From: Sphingopyxis sp.
GTDB taxonomy: Bacteria > Pseudomonadota > Alphaproteobacteria > Sphingomonadales > Sphingomonadaceae
NCBI GenBank assembly: GCA_012035435.1
Contig: JAAUPH010000151.1
Location: forward strand, 1 to 6,148
Length of the DNA stretch: 6,148 nucleotides
Direction: 5' to 3'
Shown here: in pieces, positions 1 through 5,630 of the stretch
Position numbering within the stretch: position 1 is the first letter of the stretch
Layout: each line of letters begins with the position of its first letter
Program-made: the position numbers and the translations under genes
The notes under the pieces: generated by a model
What the model was told of the DNA's origin: nothing
What the model saw: only the letters and a program-made list of their open reading frames with translations
Database searches by the model: none

Positions 1-234
1 CGGACATTGCTGTGACTCAATCGAAATGGAGCGTCCCAATGCCCTAAAACAATGACACTTACAACAGTATTAACAACCGATTCTGTTCAAGAATGCGACA
101 GTTTTGCGCGCAGCGCCGGGTGCGTCTATCGCGGCACCATATCGATACACTGCGGCATGCAGCCCCAATTCATTGCGCTGGACAATTGCCAGCGAAACCC
201 GATAACGACCGCTATCAGGGGAGAAGACAGGAAC
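1..234. other. Upstream region without a convincing gene
   Basis: This stretch precedes the acyltransferase. A frame opens at 52 and runs without a stop into the acyltransferase, but its 61 extra residues (MTLTTVLTTDSV...) show no recognisable domain, and the family normally begins near the later start at 235. The part around 45-90 is relatively A+T-rich and could hold the promoter of the + strand pair, but I cannot point to convincing -35 and -10 boxes. No other gene is visible on either strand. Confidence 0.4.
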
Positions 235-663
235 ATGGCATCACTCAATCGCCTCCTATGGCTGCAACGGCGTATGGTTCGTCTTCGCATTTACTGGTTG
301 AACCGTTTCTGGGGCATGAAAATCGCGCCGACTGCCGTTCTTTCAATGACTGCGAAGCTCGACAAAACCCATCCAACCGGTGTGCATATTGGCGAATGGA
401 CCTATGTCACATTTGGATCGACGATCTTGACGCATGACATGGTGCGCCGTTTGAAACTCAACACCCATATCGGCGCGAATTGCTTTATCGGGGCGCACAG
501 CATCATCATGCCAGGCGTTTCAATCGGAGACGGCAGCATCGTCGCGGCCGGATCGGTGGTGACCAAAGATGTCCCGCCGCGCACAATTGTCGCCGGAAAT
601 CCCGCCATGCTGCTCAAATCGGACATCCATTCCGGCCAGTTCGGCATATTGCAGGATCGATAG
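235..663 (+). CDS. Hexapeptide-repeat acyltransferase (WcaF/maltose acetyltransferase type)
   Basis: Predicted 142-residue O-acyltransferase of the left-handed beta-helix superfamily. Such enzymes usually move an acetyl group from acetyl-CoA to a sugar hydroxyl in the cytoplasm. An N-terminal basic, aromatic helix (about 8-27) is followed by the turn HPTGVHIGEWTYV and the motif LTHDM, whose His67 is the likely catalytic base. Hexapeptide coils follow (THIGANCFIGAHSIIMPGV, then SIGDGSIVAAGSVVTKDV), ending in the hallmark IVAGNPA (118-124). The length is normal for the short sphingomonad-type members. I chose the ATG at 235 because AGGA lies just upstream (226-229 area) and because the family starts with such a helix; an in-frame ATG at 52 would add 61 residues of no known type. 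The next gene starts 4 bases after the stop, so the two are probably one transcript, and the glycosyltransferase partner points to decoration of an exopolysaccharide or O-antigen. The acceptor sugar cannot be read from the sequence. Confidence 0.85.
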   Translation: MASLNRLLWLQRRMVRLRIYWLNRFWGMKIAPTAVLSMTAKLDKTHPTGVHIGEWTYVTFGSTILTHDMVRRLKLNTHIGANCFIGAHSIIMPGVSIGDGSIVAAGSVVTKDVPPRTIVAGNPAMLLKSDIHSGQFGILQDR

Positions 664-667
664 ATAC

Positions 668-1546
668 ATGGCATCGTCTGGCGTCAGCATCATCATTCCG
701 CACTATAATGATCTCGCCCGACTGGATCGGTGCCTCGCGATGCTGGTGCAGCAGACCTACCCGGCGCATCTGGTCACGATCATCGTCGCCGACAATCAAT
801 CCCCCCAAGGCACCGATGCAGTCGAACGAGTTATTGCGGGTCGCGCCAGGTTGGTCATCGCGAACGAGCGCGGCGCTGGCCCTGCCCGCAATAGCGGCGT
901 CGCCAATTCCGACACCGACCTGCTCGCCTTCATCGACGCTGACTGCGTGCCGGAACCCCAATGGCTGGCCAGTGGCCTTGCTGGCCTGGACGACCATGAT
1001 TTTTGCGGCGGCCCGGTCCATGTGCTGGTCGAAGATCCCGACCCCTGGTCACCCGCCCAGGCCTTTGAAGCGGTCTTCGCCTTCGATAACGCCGCCTATG
1101 TCAGGGACAAGGGCTTTACAGTCACCGCCAATTTGTTCACCCGCCGCGATGTCTTCGATGTCGTCGGGGCGTTCGCAAATGGTTTGTCCGAAGATCTGGA
1201 TTGGTGCCACCGCGCCCGTGATAAAGGGTTTCGGCTGGGATTTGTGCCCGCGGCCGCAATCGGCCACCCGGCGCGCAAAAACTGGGGTGAGCTCAGCCGA
1301 AAATGGCTCCGCATTCAGGCCGAAACCTATGCGCTGAATCCCCCTACGCTCGCGAACAAATTACGCTGGCTGGCGCGAAGCTGGGCCATGCCGCTGTCCA
1401 TAATCCGGCACGCACCGCGCATCTGGTCGCACCCCCAGATGACCACTGGTGCGCGGCGCCGTACAGCGCTTCTGGGACTAATCCAGCTGCGGCTTTGGCG
1501 CTGGCGCGACGGGCACAGGCTGGTTTTCGGGCTTCCGCGCGGCTGA
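668..1546 (+). CDS. Family 2 glycosyltransferase
   Basis: Predicted 292-residue inverting glycosyltransferase of the GT2, GT-A fold, which transfers a sugar from a nucleotide-sugar donor during polysaccharide assembly at the inner face of the inner membrane. The N-terminus VSIIIPHYNDLARLDRCL is the classic first strand and helix. AGPARNSGV (70-78) lies at the donor site. FIDADC (88-93) carries the metal-binding DxD, Asp90 and Asp92. SEDLDWCHRARDKGF (174-188) is the ED-x-D-W catalytic-base region followed by the conserved helix. The C-terminal 90 residues are basic and tryptophan-rich (LARSWAMP, RLWRWRDG), which suggests membrane association without a clear transmembrane span. The ATG at 668 starts exactly at the family's N-terminus; an AGGA at 653-656 is a somewhat distant ribosome binding site, and the gene follows the acyltransferase by 4 bases, so translational coupling is likely. 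The sugar specificity is not deducible. Confidence 0.88.
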   Translation: MASSGVSIIIPHYNDLARLDRCLAMLVQQTYPAHLVTIIVADNQSPQGTDAVERVIAGRARLVIANERGAGPARNSGVANSDTDLLAFIDADCVPEPQWLASGLAGLDDHDFCGGPVHVLVEDPDPWSPAQAFEAVFAFDNAAYVRDKGFTVTANLFTRRDVFDVVGAFANGLSEDLDWCHRARDKGFRLGFVPAAAIGHPARKNWGELSRKWLRIQAETYALNPPTLANKLRWLARSWAMPLSIIRHAPRIWSHPQMTTGARRRTALLGLIQLRLWRWRDGHRLVFGLPRG

Positions 1547-1571
1547 CCCCTCCCCTGTCAATGTTCTGCGG

Positions 1572-1606
1572 CTAGAGTCTGTCCTGATAAGATTGAAGCG
1601 CCGTGA
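1572..1606 (+). repeat. Left terminal inverted repeat of the MITE-like element
   Basis: This 35-bp arm starts with CTAG and contains GTCTGTCCTGATAAGATTG. It is the reverse complement of 1811-1845 with one mismatch. It begins 25 bases after the stop codon of the upstream glycosyltransferase, so it does not alter that protein. Confidence 0.9.
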
Positions 1607-1611
1607 CGGAG

Positions 1612-1698
1612 CCAATTTTGGCCGAGCACGAGGAGCGAGGAGGGAGCCATGCTGAAGCATAGGGACCGACGAGTGACGCTGTGATCGGCCAAAATCGG
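1612..1698. repeat. Internal hairpin A of the element
   Basis: The arms CCAATTTTGGCCGA (1612-1625) and TCGGCCAAAATCGG (1685-1698) pair at 13 of 14 positions around a loop of about 59 bases. The loop itself has a short palindrome near ATGCTGAAGCAT. Confidence 0.75.
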
Positions 1699-1713
1699 CC
1701 CGCCGCTTCGCGG

Positions 1714-1810
1714 TTGCCGCTGGAGGTCCCTCGGACAGCTTCAAGCTGCTTGAACGGGCACCCAGCCTGTCCATGCGCAGCCTTCCTTGCCGAGAAACCT
1801 CCAGCGGCAA
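1714..1810. repeat. Internal hairpin B of the element
   Basis: The arms TTGCCGCTGGAGGT (1714-1727) and ACCTCCAGCGGCAA (1797-1810) are perfect complements. The right arm abuts the right terminal repeat directly. Inside the loop sits a perfect 15-base palindrome, TTCAAGC-T-GCTTGAA (1740-1754). Confidence 0.8.
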
Positions 1811-1845
1811 TCACGGCGCTGCAATCTTATCAGGACAGACTCTAG
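1811..1845 (-). repeat. Right terminal inverted repeat of the MITE-like element
   Basis: This 35-bp arm is the reverse complement of 1572-1606 and ends in CTAG (1842-1845). The CTA at 1842-1844 is, on the minus strand, the TAG stop codon of the neighbouring glycosyltransferase gene. Confidence 0.9.
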
Positions 1846-2756
1846 ACCCAATCCGGTTTGCCGCGACGGTTAAATATACCATCTTTCCACGCACGCAAGG
1901 CTAGCGCCAGCCGCCCCCATGCCCGCCGCTTGCCATAGCGCAACAGCATGGTCGCAAAGGCACCTATGGCCCCGATCGGCAGCAATGCTGGCGACGTGTC
2001 TCGCAGCGTCAGCAGCCGGTTGCGCTCGTCGCAATAGATTGGAAGTCGCCCGCGCTCGCCAAATCCCTTGCCCGAACCGGTGGTGCTGCCCTGATCATGC
2101 AGGATCAGGGCGGTTGGAGCATGGCCCATACGAAGGCCTTGGCGCCGTGCGCGCAGGCACCATTCAACCTCTTCACCGTACAGAAAATAATCCTCGCGCA
2201 TGACACCGGCCTGCGCGATAAACTGCTGCGAACACAGCAGCGATCCCCCGCAAATGAAGGACAGCTGGGCTTCGACCTCGGCGGCATCGGGCAAATCCGT
2301 CAACGCCCGCCCGAGGCCAATGCTGCGCGAATAAGCAAAGAAACGGTTCCAATTGCCGCCGCAATTGCTCACCTGCCCACCGGGTAGATACATTACACCG
2401 CCTACGGCCGCGACGTCGCCCTTTTCAAGGCGCGCGACAAGTGCCGCCAACGCATCACGATTCGGCTCGGTATCAGGATTCAATATCCAATAAGCCGCAG
2501 AGGACGGCCGCGCCGCAATGCAGCGGTTGACGCCGCCAGCATAGCCAGGGTTGCTTGCATCGTGGAGCAAATCAACCGATTGGCCGCCGGACAAATGATC
2601 GGGCAGGATGCTGCACAAACGGACAAAATCCTGATCAGGGCCATTTTCGCAGATGACGACAGCAAAGTCAGAGTGCGTTTGCGCCGCCAGCGCGGCCAGA
2701 CATTTCGCGATATCCGCTGGGTTACGAAAGCCCACGATGCAGACTGTAACGTGCAT
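1842..2756 (-). CDS. Family 2 glycosyltransferase, rhamnosyltransferase-like
   Basis: Predicted 304-residue GT2 glycosyltransferase, most like the WbbL/RfbF rhamnosyltransferase group that adds deoxysugars during surface-polysaccharide assembly. The N-terminus HVTVCIVGFRNPADIAKCL is the first strand and helix. SNPGYAGGVN (68-77) and ILNPDTEPN (91-99) are the donor-site and DxD-equivalent motifs typical of this subgroup. FICGGSLL precedes LYGEEVEWCLRARRQG (192-207) with the catalytic acidic pair, and LILHDQGSTTG plus DERNRLLTLR near 243-252 complete the pattern. Start: the ATG at 2756 is preceded by GAGGGG at ideal spacing; an in-frame ATG at 2807 would add 17 residues outside the family core. 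The gene lies 68 bases after the ATPase on the same strand and is probably co-transcribed. Its TAG stop falls in the CTAG of the mobile element, so the last residues (GKPDWV) may be native or slightly changed by the insertion. The sugar donor is unproven. Confidence 0.88.
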   Translation of the reverse strand: MHVTVCIVGFRNPADIAKCLAALAAQTHSDFAVVICENGPDQDFVRLCSILPDHLSGGQSVDLLHDASNPGYAGGVNRCIAARPSSAAYWILNPDTEPNRDALAALVARLEKGDVAAVGGVMYLPGGQVSNCGGNWNRFFAYSRSIGLGRALTDLPDAAEVEAQLSFICGGSLLCSQQFIAQAGVMREDYFLYGEEVEWCLRARRQGLRMGHAPTALILHDQGSTTGSGKGFGERGRLPIYCDERNRLLTLRDTSPALLPIGAIGAFATMLLRYGKRRAWGRLALALRAWKDGIFNRRGKPDWV

Positions 2757-2762
2757 CGCTAT

Positions 2763-2768
2763 CCCCTC
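2763..2768 (-). promoter_or_regulatory. Ribosome binding site fixing the glycosyltransferase start
   Basis: Read on the minus strand, GAGGGG is followed by ATAGCG and then ATG at 2756. This is a near-ideal Shine-Dalgarno and spacing, and it decides in favour of this start over the upstream in-frame ATG at 2807. Confidence 0.7.
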
Positions 2769-2824
2769 ACCGTGCCACGCCTGAGCACGCCCGGCAATGG
2801 AAACCAACCTGCGGCATCACGCGC

Positions 2825-4137
2825 TCACGTGCGCAGCCAGATCAGACTTGCCGCGCCATCTTCGGCAAAACGCCAGGCCTCACGCGGATCATCTTGGATC
2901 GGCACCAGCAGATCGGCCACCCTGTCGGCCTTTTGGTTCAGTTGCGACGTTACGGCAGGGTCGATGACCAAACCGCCTTCGCGAATAGCTTCCGTAGCTG
3001 CCTTTTTAAGAAGTTCAGCTTCTGGCGACTTCAGCTTTGCCGCGATGGCATGGGTACAGCGCCCGGACAGGCGGCTTTCAATGTCCTCGCTGCCAATGGT
3101 CACGGCTCGGTCGATATGGCCCGCATTGATCATCGCGTCATCGGCGGCAATGGCCAGCAAAATGGCATGCTGACCCAGCAGTCCGACCAGATAGGGCAAG
3201 CCGCCGGACACCGCCACCAACCGCTGGCGCGCGACGCATCGAAACGGACATTGCCATAGGATTCGGCAATACCGATCATGTCGATGATTTCATCGTCGGT
3301 CAGAATAGGCACACCGATGCCCACAATATTGCGCCGTATCGACGGAATTTGCGAAACAAGATCCGTCACGTTGCCGGCAACACCGCCAATCAGCAGGCGC
3401 AGTTGGATCAACCGATCCGACAAATTCTTGATCAATTCGCCGACAGAGTGGCGAAATAGATCGACATCTGCCCGATCAAATTCGTCGAGGATCAACAGCA
3501 CGCGGACTCCCTCGATGCCGCTCAGCACGTCGGTGAGCTGCGACACCGAATAATCGCCTTCCGGCAACCGGCTGGCCAGGGTCTGCCCGCCAACCGCTTC
3601 ACCGCTGGTGGGATCGATAGTCTTGTCATAGAGCAGGGGAATCTTGGCTGCGAGCGAGCGAAAAACCTCAGTAAACGAAGCCGAAGGGCCGCAGGATACA
3701 TAGTGAACGAGGTAATTTGCCTCTTCAGCCAGCCCTTGAACGACACGCAGCACCGACGTCTTGCCAATGCCGCGGTCACCGTAAAGAACGACGTGCAGTT
3801 CCTGATCCTCTATCGATCGGATCACACGGTGCAGCAATTCTGTCCGTCCAGCAAGGCGGCGAAGTTCGGCAACCGGGTGGGACGGTGTGAATGCATGGCG
3901 ATAGGCCCGGTTGCGGCGAAAGCCCGGCTGGGAATTTTGCAGCAGACTTGAACCGGACGAGGTAAACCCCAGTGCAGGCCGCTTGGCACGTGCGCTGTGG
4001 CGCGGTGCAAGCAAGGCGGAGGTTTCCATAATCTCTGCCGCAGGCTCAATCTGTTCTGGCAGAAATTCGACCACATCGTCCGCTGCCTCGTCCACTGAAC
4101 GACGGTTGCGGGAGAAAAACTTTGTTATCCGGATCAT
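2825..4137 (-). pseudogene. AAA-type ATPase of a polysaccharide locus, split by one frameshift
   Basis: This is a P-loop ATPase of about 437 residues if one base is restored. The first frame covers 4137 to about 3232 and shows a basic, probably flexible N-terminal 80 residues, then the Walker A GDRGIGKTS (120-128), Walker B VLLILDEFD (213-221), a sensor-1-like strand LLIGGVAGN (248-256) and SIRRNI (266-271), which could supply an arginine finger. After FDAS the frame degenerates into tryptophan- and cysteine-rich nonsense. The other minus frame resumes precisely as ARQRLVAVSGGLPYLVGLLG and carries the C-terminal lid and helical region to the stop at 2825. Losing one base in the GCGCGC run at 3228-3236 explains it, whether as a sequencing error or a true mutation. 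It shares a strand with the XrtV accessory gene (82-base gap) and the glycosyltransferase. Its job is not known to me; AAA_16-like ATPases occur in sphingomonad exopolysaccharide loci. The start at 4137 has only a weak upstream AAGA. Confidence 0.8.
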
Positions 4138-4219
4138 GATCTTCGTACATCAACCTGGGACAGAGGGAGAGACTGCACATGCGCATGCCACCGGCCCTTA
4201 GACCATAACTTAAAAGATT

Positions 4220-4465
4220 TCATTTCTTTTGCGGCAACTGAACCTCCAGAACGGCGACGACATAAATGCCAATCGTCACAATCAGGGCAACGGCGATGGC
4301 CACATAGCCCTCATTCCCGAAATAATTTGCCGCCGCACAGCACACGCTTGGCGGCAAATAGTGCCAAATCGTATCCTGCGGCTTATCCTGAGCGGACCGA
4401 TGGAGAAAAAGTACAATAAGGCCTGCAAAAATGGCCATTGTTACCCAATCGTAAACGGTTTCCAT
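4220..4465 (-). CDS. XrtV sorting system accessory protein
   Basis: Small 81-residue inner-membrane protein that I recognise as the XrtV sorting-system accessory family, found beside exosortase V in sphingomonads. Exosortases recognise C-terminal sorting signals on exported proteins; the accessory protein's own function is undefined. The sequence opens METVYDWVTMAIFAG, with a first transmembrane helix at about 6-22 (VTMAIFAGLIVLFL). A polar segment follows (HRSAQDKPQDTIWHYLPP), then the conserved ANYFGNEGY, a second helix at about 55-73 (VAIAVALIVTIGIYVVAV) and a short charged tail. The ATG at 4465 is preceded by GAGGGA on the minus strand, and this decides it; a farther ATG at 4504 would add 13 residues (MRDATRIIWNEGL) not expected for the family. 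No exosortase or sorting-signal protein is complete in the window. The gene diverges from the beta-helix gene at 4652. Confidence 0.8.
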   Translation of the reverse strand: METVYDWVTMAIFAGLIVLFLHRSAQDKPQDTIWHYLPPSVCCAAANYFGNEGYVAIAVALIVTIGIYVVAVLEVQLPQKK

Positions 4466-4639
4466 AAGTCCCTCATTCCAAATGATTCTTGTCGCGTCGC
4501 GCACTGCATAGCCGCTTCAGTGCCCAATCACTGCAACGAAATGCAACTCAAATCGTCCCAGATTACGCCATTCTTAACTTTCCAGACCTAGCGGCAATGC
4601 GATTTCGATGGAAATTTGGGTCGCAATACATAATCTAAA
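4466..4639. promoter_or_regulatory. Divergent intergenic region, likely holding both promoters
   Basis: This spacer separates the minus-strand XrtV accessory gene from the plus-strand beta-helix gene. It is richer in A+T than its neighbours towards the right. CATAAT at 4629-4634 is a plausible -10 for the + strand gene, about 18 bases above its start, with only a poor -35 candidate near TTCGAT (4602-4607). For the minus strand no box pair is convincing. No operator-like palindrome or RNA gene is evident. Confidence 0.35.
4469..4474 (-). promoter_or_regulatory. Ribosome binding site of the XrtV accessory gene
   Basis: Read on the minus strand, GAGGGA is followed by CTT and ATG at 4465. It sits at close but workable spacing and favours the METVYDW start over the upstream ATG at 4504. 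Confidence 0.6.
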
Positions 4640-4645
4640 AGGAGG
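4640..4645 (+). promoter_or_regulatory. Strong Shine-Dalgarno of the beta-helix gene
   Basis: A full AGGAGG is followed by AAGCAT and ATG at 4652, the best ribosome binding site in the window. It shows that a real gene starts at 4652 even though the good reading frame lies in another register a few codons later. Confidence 0.75.
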
Positions 4646-4651
4646 AAGCAT

Positions 4652-4953
4652 ATGGAGAAGACGTTGGCCAATGGGGAATCACCAGTATCGCATTCGGCGC
4701 CTGCGCAGCGCTCGCGGGCGGCGCCCTCGCCTGGCAGGTTGCTCCCAGCACCACCAACATCAACACGCTGGTTGCCAATGCAAAGCCGGGGACGATTGTC
4801 ACCCTGCCGGTCGGCAATCATGGCCCACTTGTCATTCGTAACAAACGCTTCACCACGCCGGTTATTATTCGTCTCGGCAACTCGACGGTTGAATCGATCG
4901 AAATTCGCGGCAGCAGCAACATCATTGTCGAAGGCGGCACGGTCCGCGGCGGC
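4652..4953 (+). pseudogene. Exported right-handed parallel beta-helix protein, frameshifted and truncated
   Basis: The ATG at 4652 follows a perfect ribosome binding site and gives MEKTLANG, but that frame then turns to nonsense. One base on, a frame reads GITSIAFGACAALAGGALAW, a good signal peptide or membrane anchor. It continues with INTLVANAKPGTIVTLPVG, YGPL-like HGPLVIRNK, PVIIRLG and IEIRGSSNIIVEGGTV, the strand-turn pattern of right-handed parallel beta-helix (pectate-lyase-like) surface proteins. A lost G in the GGGG at 4673-4676 would join them as MEKTLANGGITSIAFG; a lost G nearer the start would also do. Family members usually have several hundred residues with many coils. Here only about 100 remain before the sequence changes into an unrelated protein near 4954, with no stop between. 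Such proteins often bind or modify polysaccharides, which fits the neighbours, but no catalytic residues are present in this part. Confidence 0.65.
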
Positions 4954-5094
4954 GAAGAGGTTCGCCTCGAAACCGTCCGGCAGCTTGAGCGACTGCACGA
5001 TGCAGGCACCGGCCCGGAAGCCATCGAGAAAGCATGGCCGCATCTTGCGAGCAAGGATCGCAACGAGCGCTATGCCGCGCGTGTCGCCATCGAC
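4954..5094 (+). pseudogene. Fragment of a HEAT-repeat dehydrogenase/cytochrome-type protein
   Basis: About 46 residues in the same register as the beta-helix frame read VRLETVRQLERLHDAG, then AWPHLASKDRNERYAARVAI. The pattern of RxLExxH, then WPHLxSxDRxxRYAARxAxE, is what I know from large periplasmic dehydrogenase-like or cytochrome c proteins with HEAT repeats, common in planctomycetes and relatives. It has nothing to do with a beta-helix protein. Neither its beginning nor its end is present. It stops at about 5091, where the opposite strand takes over with another family. I regard it as a stray fragment, not a domain of a fusion. Confidence 0.5.
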
Positions 5095-5140
5095 GATGAA
5101 GTACTGGCCGTTGACGCGAACGATCTGAGCATGCTCGCGG
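5095..5140 (-). pseudogene. Scrap of an FHA (forkhead-associated) domain
   Basis: On the minus strand the residues SREHAQIVRVNGQYFIVD match the centre of an FHA phosphothreonine-binding domain: the SRxHA motif that contacts the phosphopeptide, then the strand that normally leads to a D-x-x-S-x-N-G loop. That loop is missing; after FIVD the sequence becomes the antisense of the HEAT fragment. Only about 16 to 18 residues exist, so the call rests on one motif and the family could be mistaken. Confidence 0.35.
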
Positions 5141-5349
5141 CTGACCGTGTGCGTGTTGACCACGGTACCGCCCACCATCTTGCCGGTCACCGCGAAGTAC
5201 AAGGTCTGGAACGGACGGAACTGATTCACCTCGAAGGCATCGGTGCCGAAGCCCCACATGATGCCGCTGTCCTGGATCTCCCGCATCGGCGGCATCGCGA
5301 AGCCCTTGTCACCCTGGATCCGGTGGAGCAGCCCGCCGGACACGATCGG
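5136..5349 (-). pseudogene. Internal fragment of an amidohydrolase
   Basis: On the minus strand about 70 residues read GGLLHRIQGDKGFAMPP, MREIQDSGIMWGFGTDAFEV, NQFRPFQTLYFAVTGKMVGG and TVVNTHTVSRE. This is the C-terminal half of the catalytic barrel of a YtcJ-like metal-dependent amidohydrolase: the GTDA carries the conserved metal-ligand or base aspartate, and the segment up to TVSREDAL normally precedes a helix and the C-terminal beta-sandwich (LGSIEPGKYADLVVL). Those later parts are absent and are replaced by an FHA-like sequence at the shared word VSRE. The 300 or more residues normally before it are also absent; upstream on this strand lies the 10-bp tandem repeat. The family call is good, the gene is not intact. 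Confidence 0.7.
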
Positions 5350-5405
5350 CCGGGATGCGTCGTCTCGTATGGACGATGGGCCGGTACCCCGCATCCGGCC
5401 GCCCG

Positions 5406-5449
5406 ACACACCGGCACACACCGGCACACACCGGCACACACCGGCACAC
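5406..5449. repeat. 10-bp tandem repeat, about 4.4 copies
   Basis: The unit CCGGCACACA repeats perfectly for 44 bases. Period 10 is not a multiple of three, so in any frame it encodes a 10-residue cycle rich in His and Thr on one strand and Cys and Val on the other, typical of noncoding repeats read as protein. It separates the amidohydrolase piece from the aminotransferase piece and is just the type of sequence on which unrelated reads can be joined. It has no spacers, so it is not a CRISPR array. Confidence 0.9.
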
Positions 5450-5465
5450 CAGCGCTAGCGTCACC

Positions 5466-5630
5466 GTGGTGGACCAGCCCGCAGACACCCCGCTCCTCCA
5501 GCGCATCCGCGAGTCGGTGATCGGCGACGACCAGGTGATGGACGGACCGTTCGGACCGCGACGGATCACCTATGCCGACTACACCGCATCGGGTCGAGCG
5601 CTGTCGTTCATCGAGGACTTCATCCGCGAC
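5466..5630 (+). pseudogene. N-terminal fragment of a class V aminotransferase
   Basis: About 54 residues read LLQRIRESVIGDDQVMDGPF, then GPRRITYADYTASGRALSF and IEDFIRD. This is the start of a PLP-dependent class V (cysteine desulfurase-like) aminotransferase of the type common in actinobacteria, where YADYTASGR lies before the first substrate-binding loop. GTG at 5466 or 5469 is a possible native start, without a clear ribosome binding site. The following YANTHTESS segment and the PLP-binding lysine region are absent: after FIRD an unrelated GC-rich sequence begins. The fragment is therefore only the first seventh or so of the usual protein. Confidence 0.65.

Larger units (their letters stand above)
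1572..1845. mobile_element. MITE-like non-autonomous element with CTAG-ended inverted repeats
   Basis: A 274-bp element lies between two convergent glycosyltransferase genes. Its ends (1572-1606 and 1811-1845) are inverted repeats matching at 34 of 35 positions; the single mismatch is A at 1596. Both ends show CTAG, which is its own reverse complement and may be the target duplication; the interior would then be 1576-1841. No open frame inside looks like a transposase. Two internal hairpin domains fill the space (1612-1698 and 1714-1810). Terminal repeats, small size, lack of coding capacity and a CTAG target are what one expects of a miniature inverted-repeat element mobilised in trans. Some IS5-family elements of alphaproteobacteria (IS427/IS870 type) use CTAG, so that is my guess for the parent, but I do not recognise the terminal sequence. 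It could also act as a bidirectional terminator. Confidence 0.8.

Noticed and set aside
480..1337. A long + strand frame overlapping the acyltransferase and the glycosyltransferase
   Set aside because: Its translation is rich in Pro, Arg and Ser with no motif, while the overlapping frames carry clear catalytic motifs. It is a shadow.
1572..1814. Small frames inside the mobile element as a transposase or accessory peptide
   Set aside because: They have no DDE or other transposase motif and are a by-product of the inverted-repeat structure.
2825..4137. ATPase as an anti-phage (STAND or ABC-type) defence gene
   Set aside because: It lacks an effector domain, tetratricopeptide or WD repeats, and its neighbours are polysaccharide genes; the Walker motifs alone do not support a defence role.
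4178..4187. Palindrome CATGCGCATG between the XrtV accessory gene and the ATPase as an operator or terminator
   Set aside because: Only 10 bases, with no T-run and no second copy, so it can easily arise by chance.
4588..5439. A 283-residue minus-strand open frame as an amidohydrolase-FHA fusion gene
   Set aside because: Only a middle piece of each family is present, the join is on a shared word, and the remainder (below about 5090) is the antisense of the HEAT and beta-helix segments.
5406..5449. CRISPR-like array
   Set aside because: The repeats are directly contiguous 10-mers without spacers, and no cas gene is near.
4639..5520. A + strand frame of almost 300 codons without a stop, suggesting a beta-helix/HEAT fusion
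   Set aside because: The HEAT-type part lasts only about 46 residues and after 5092 the frame reads the antisense of FHA and amidohydrolase. High G+C makes long stop-free antisense frames common.
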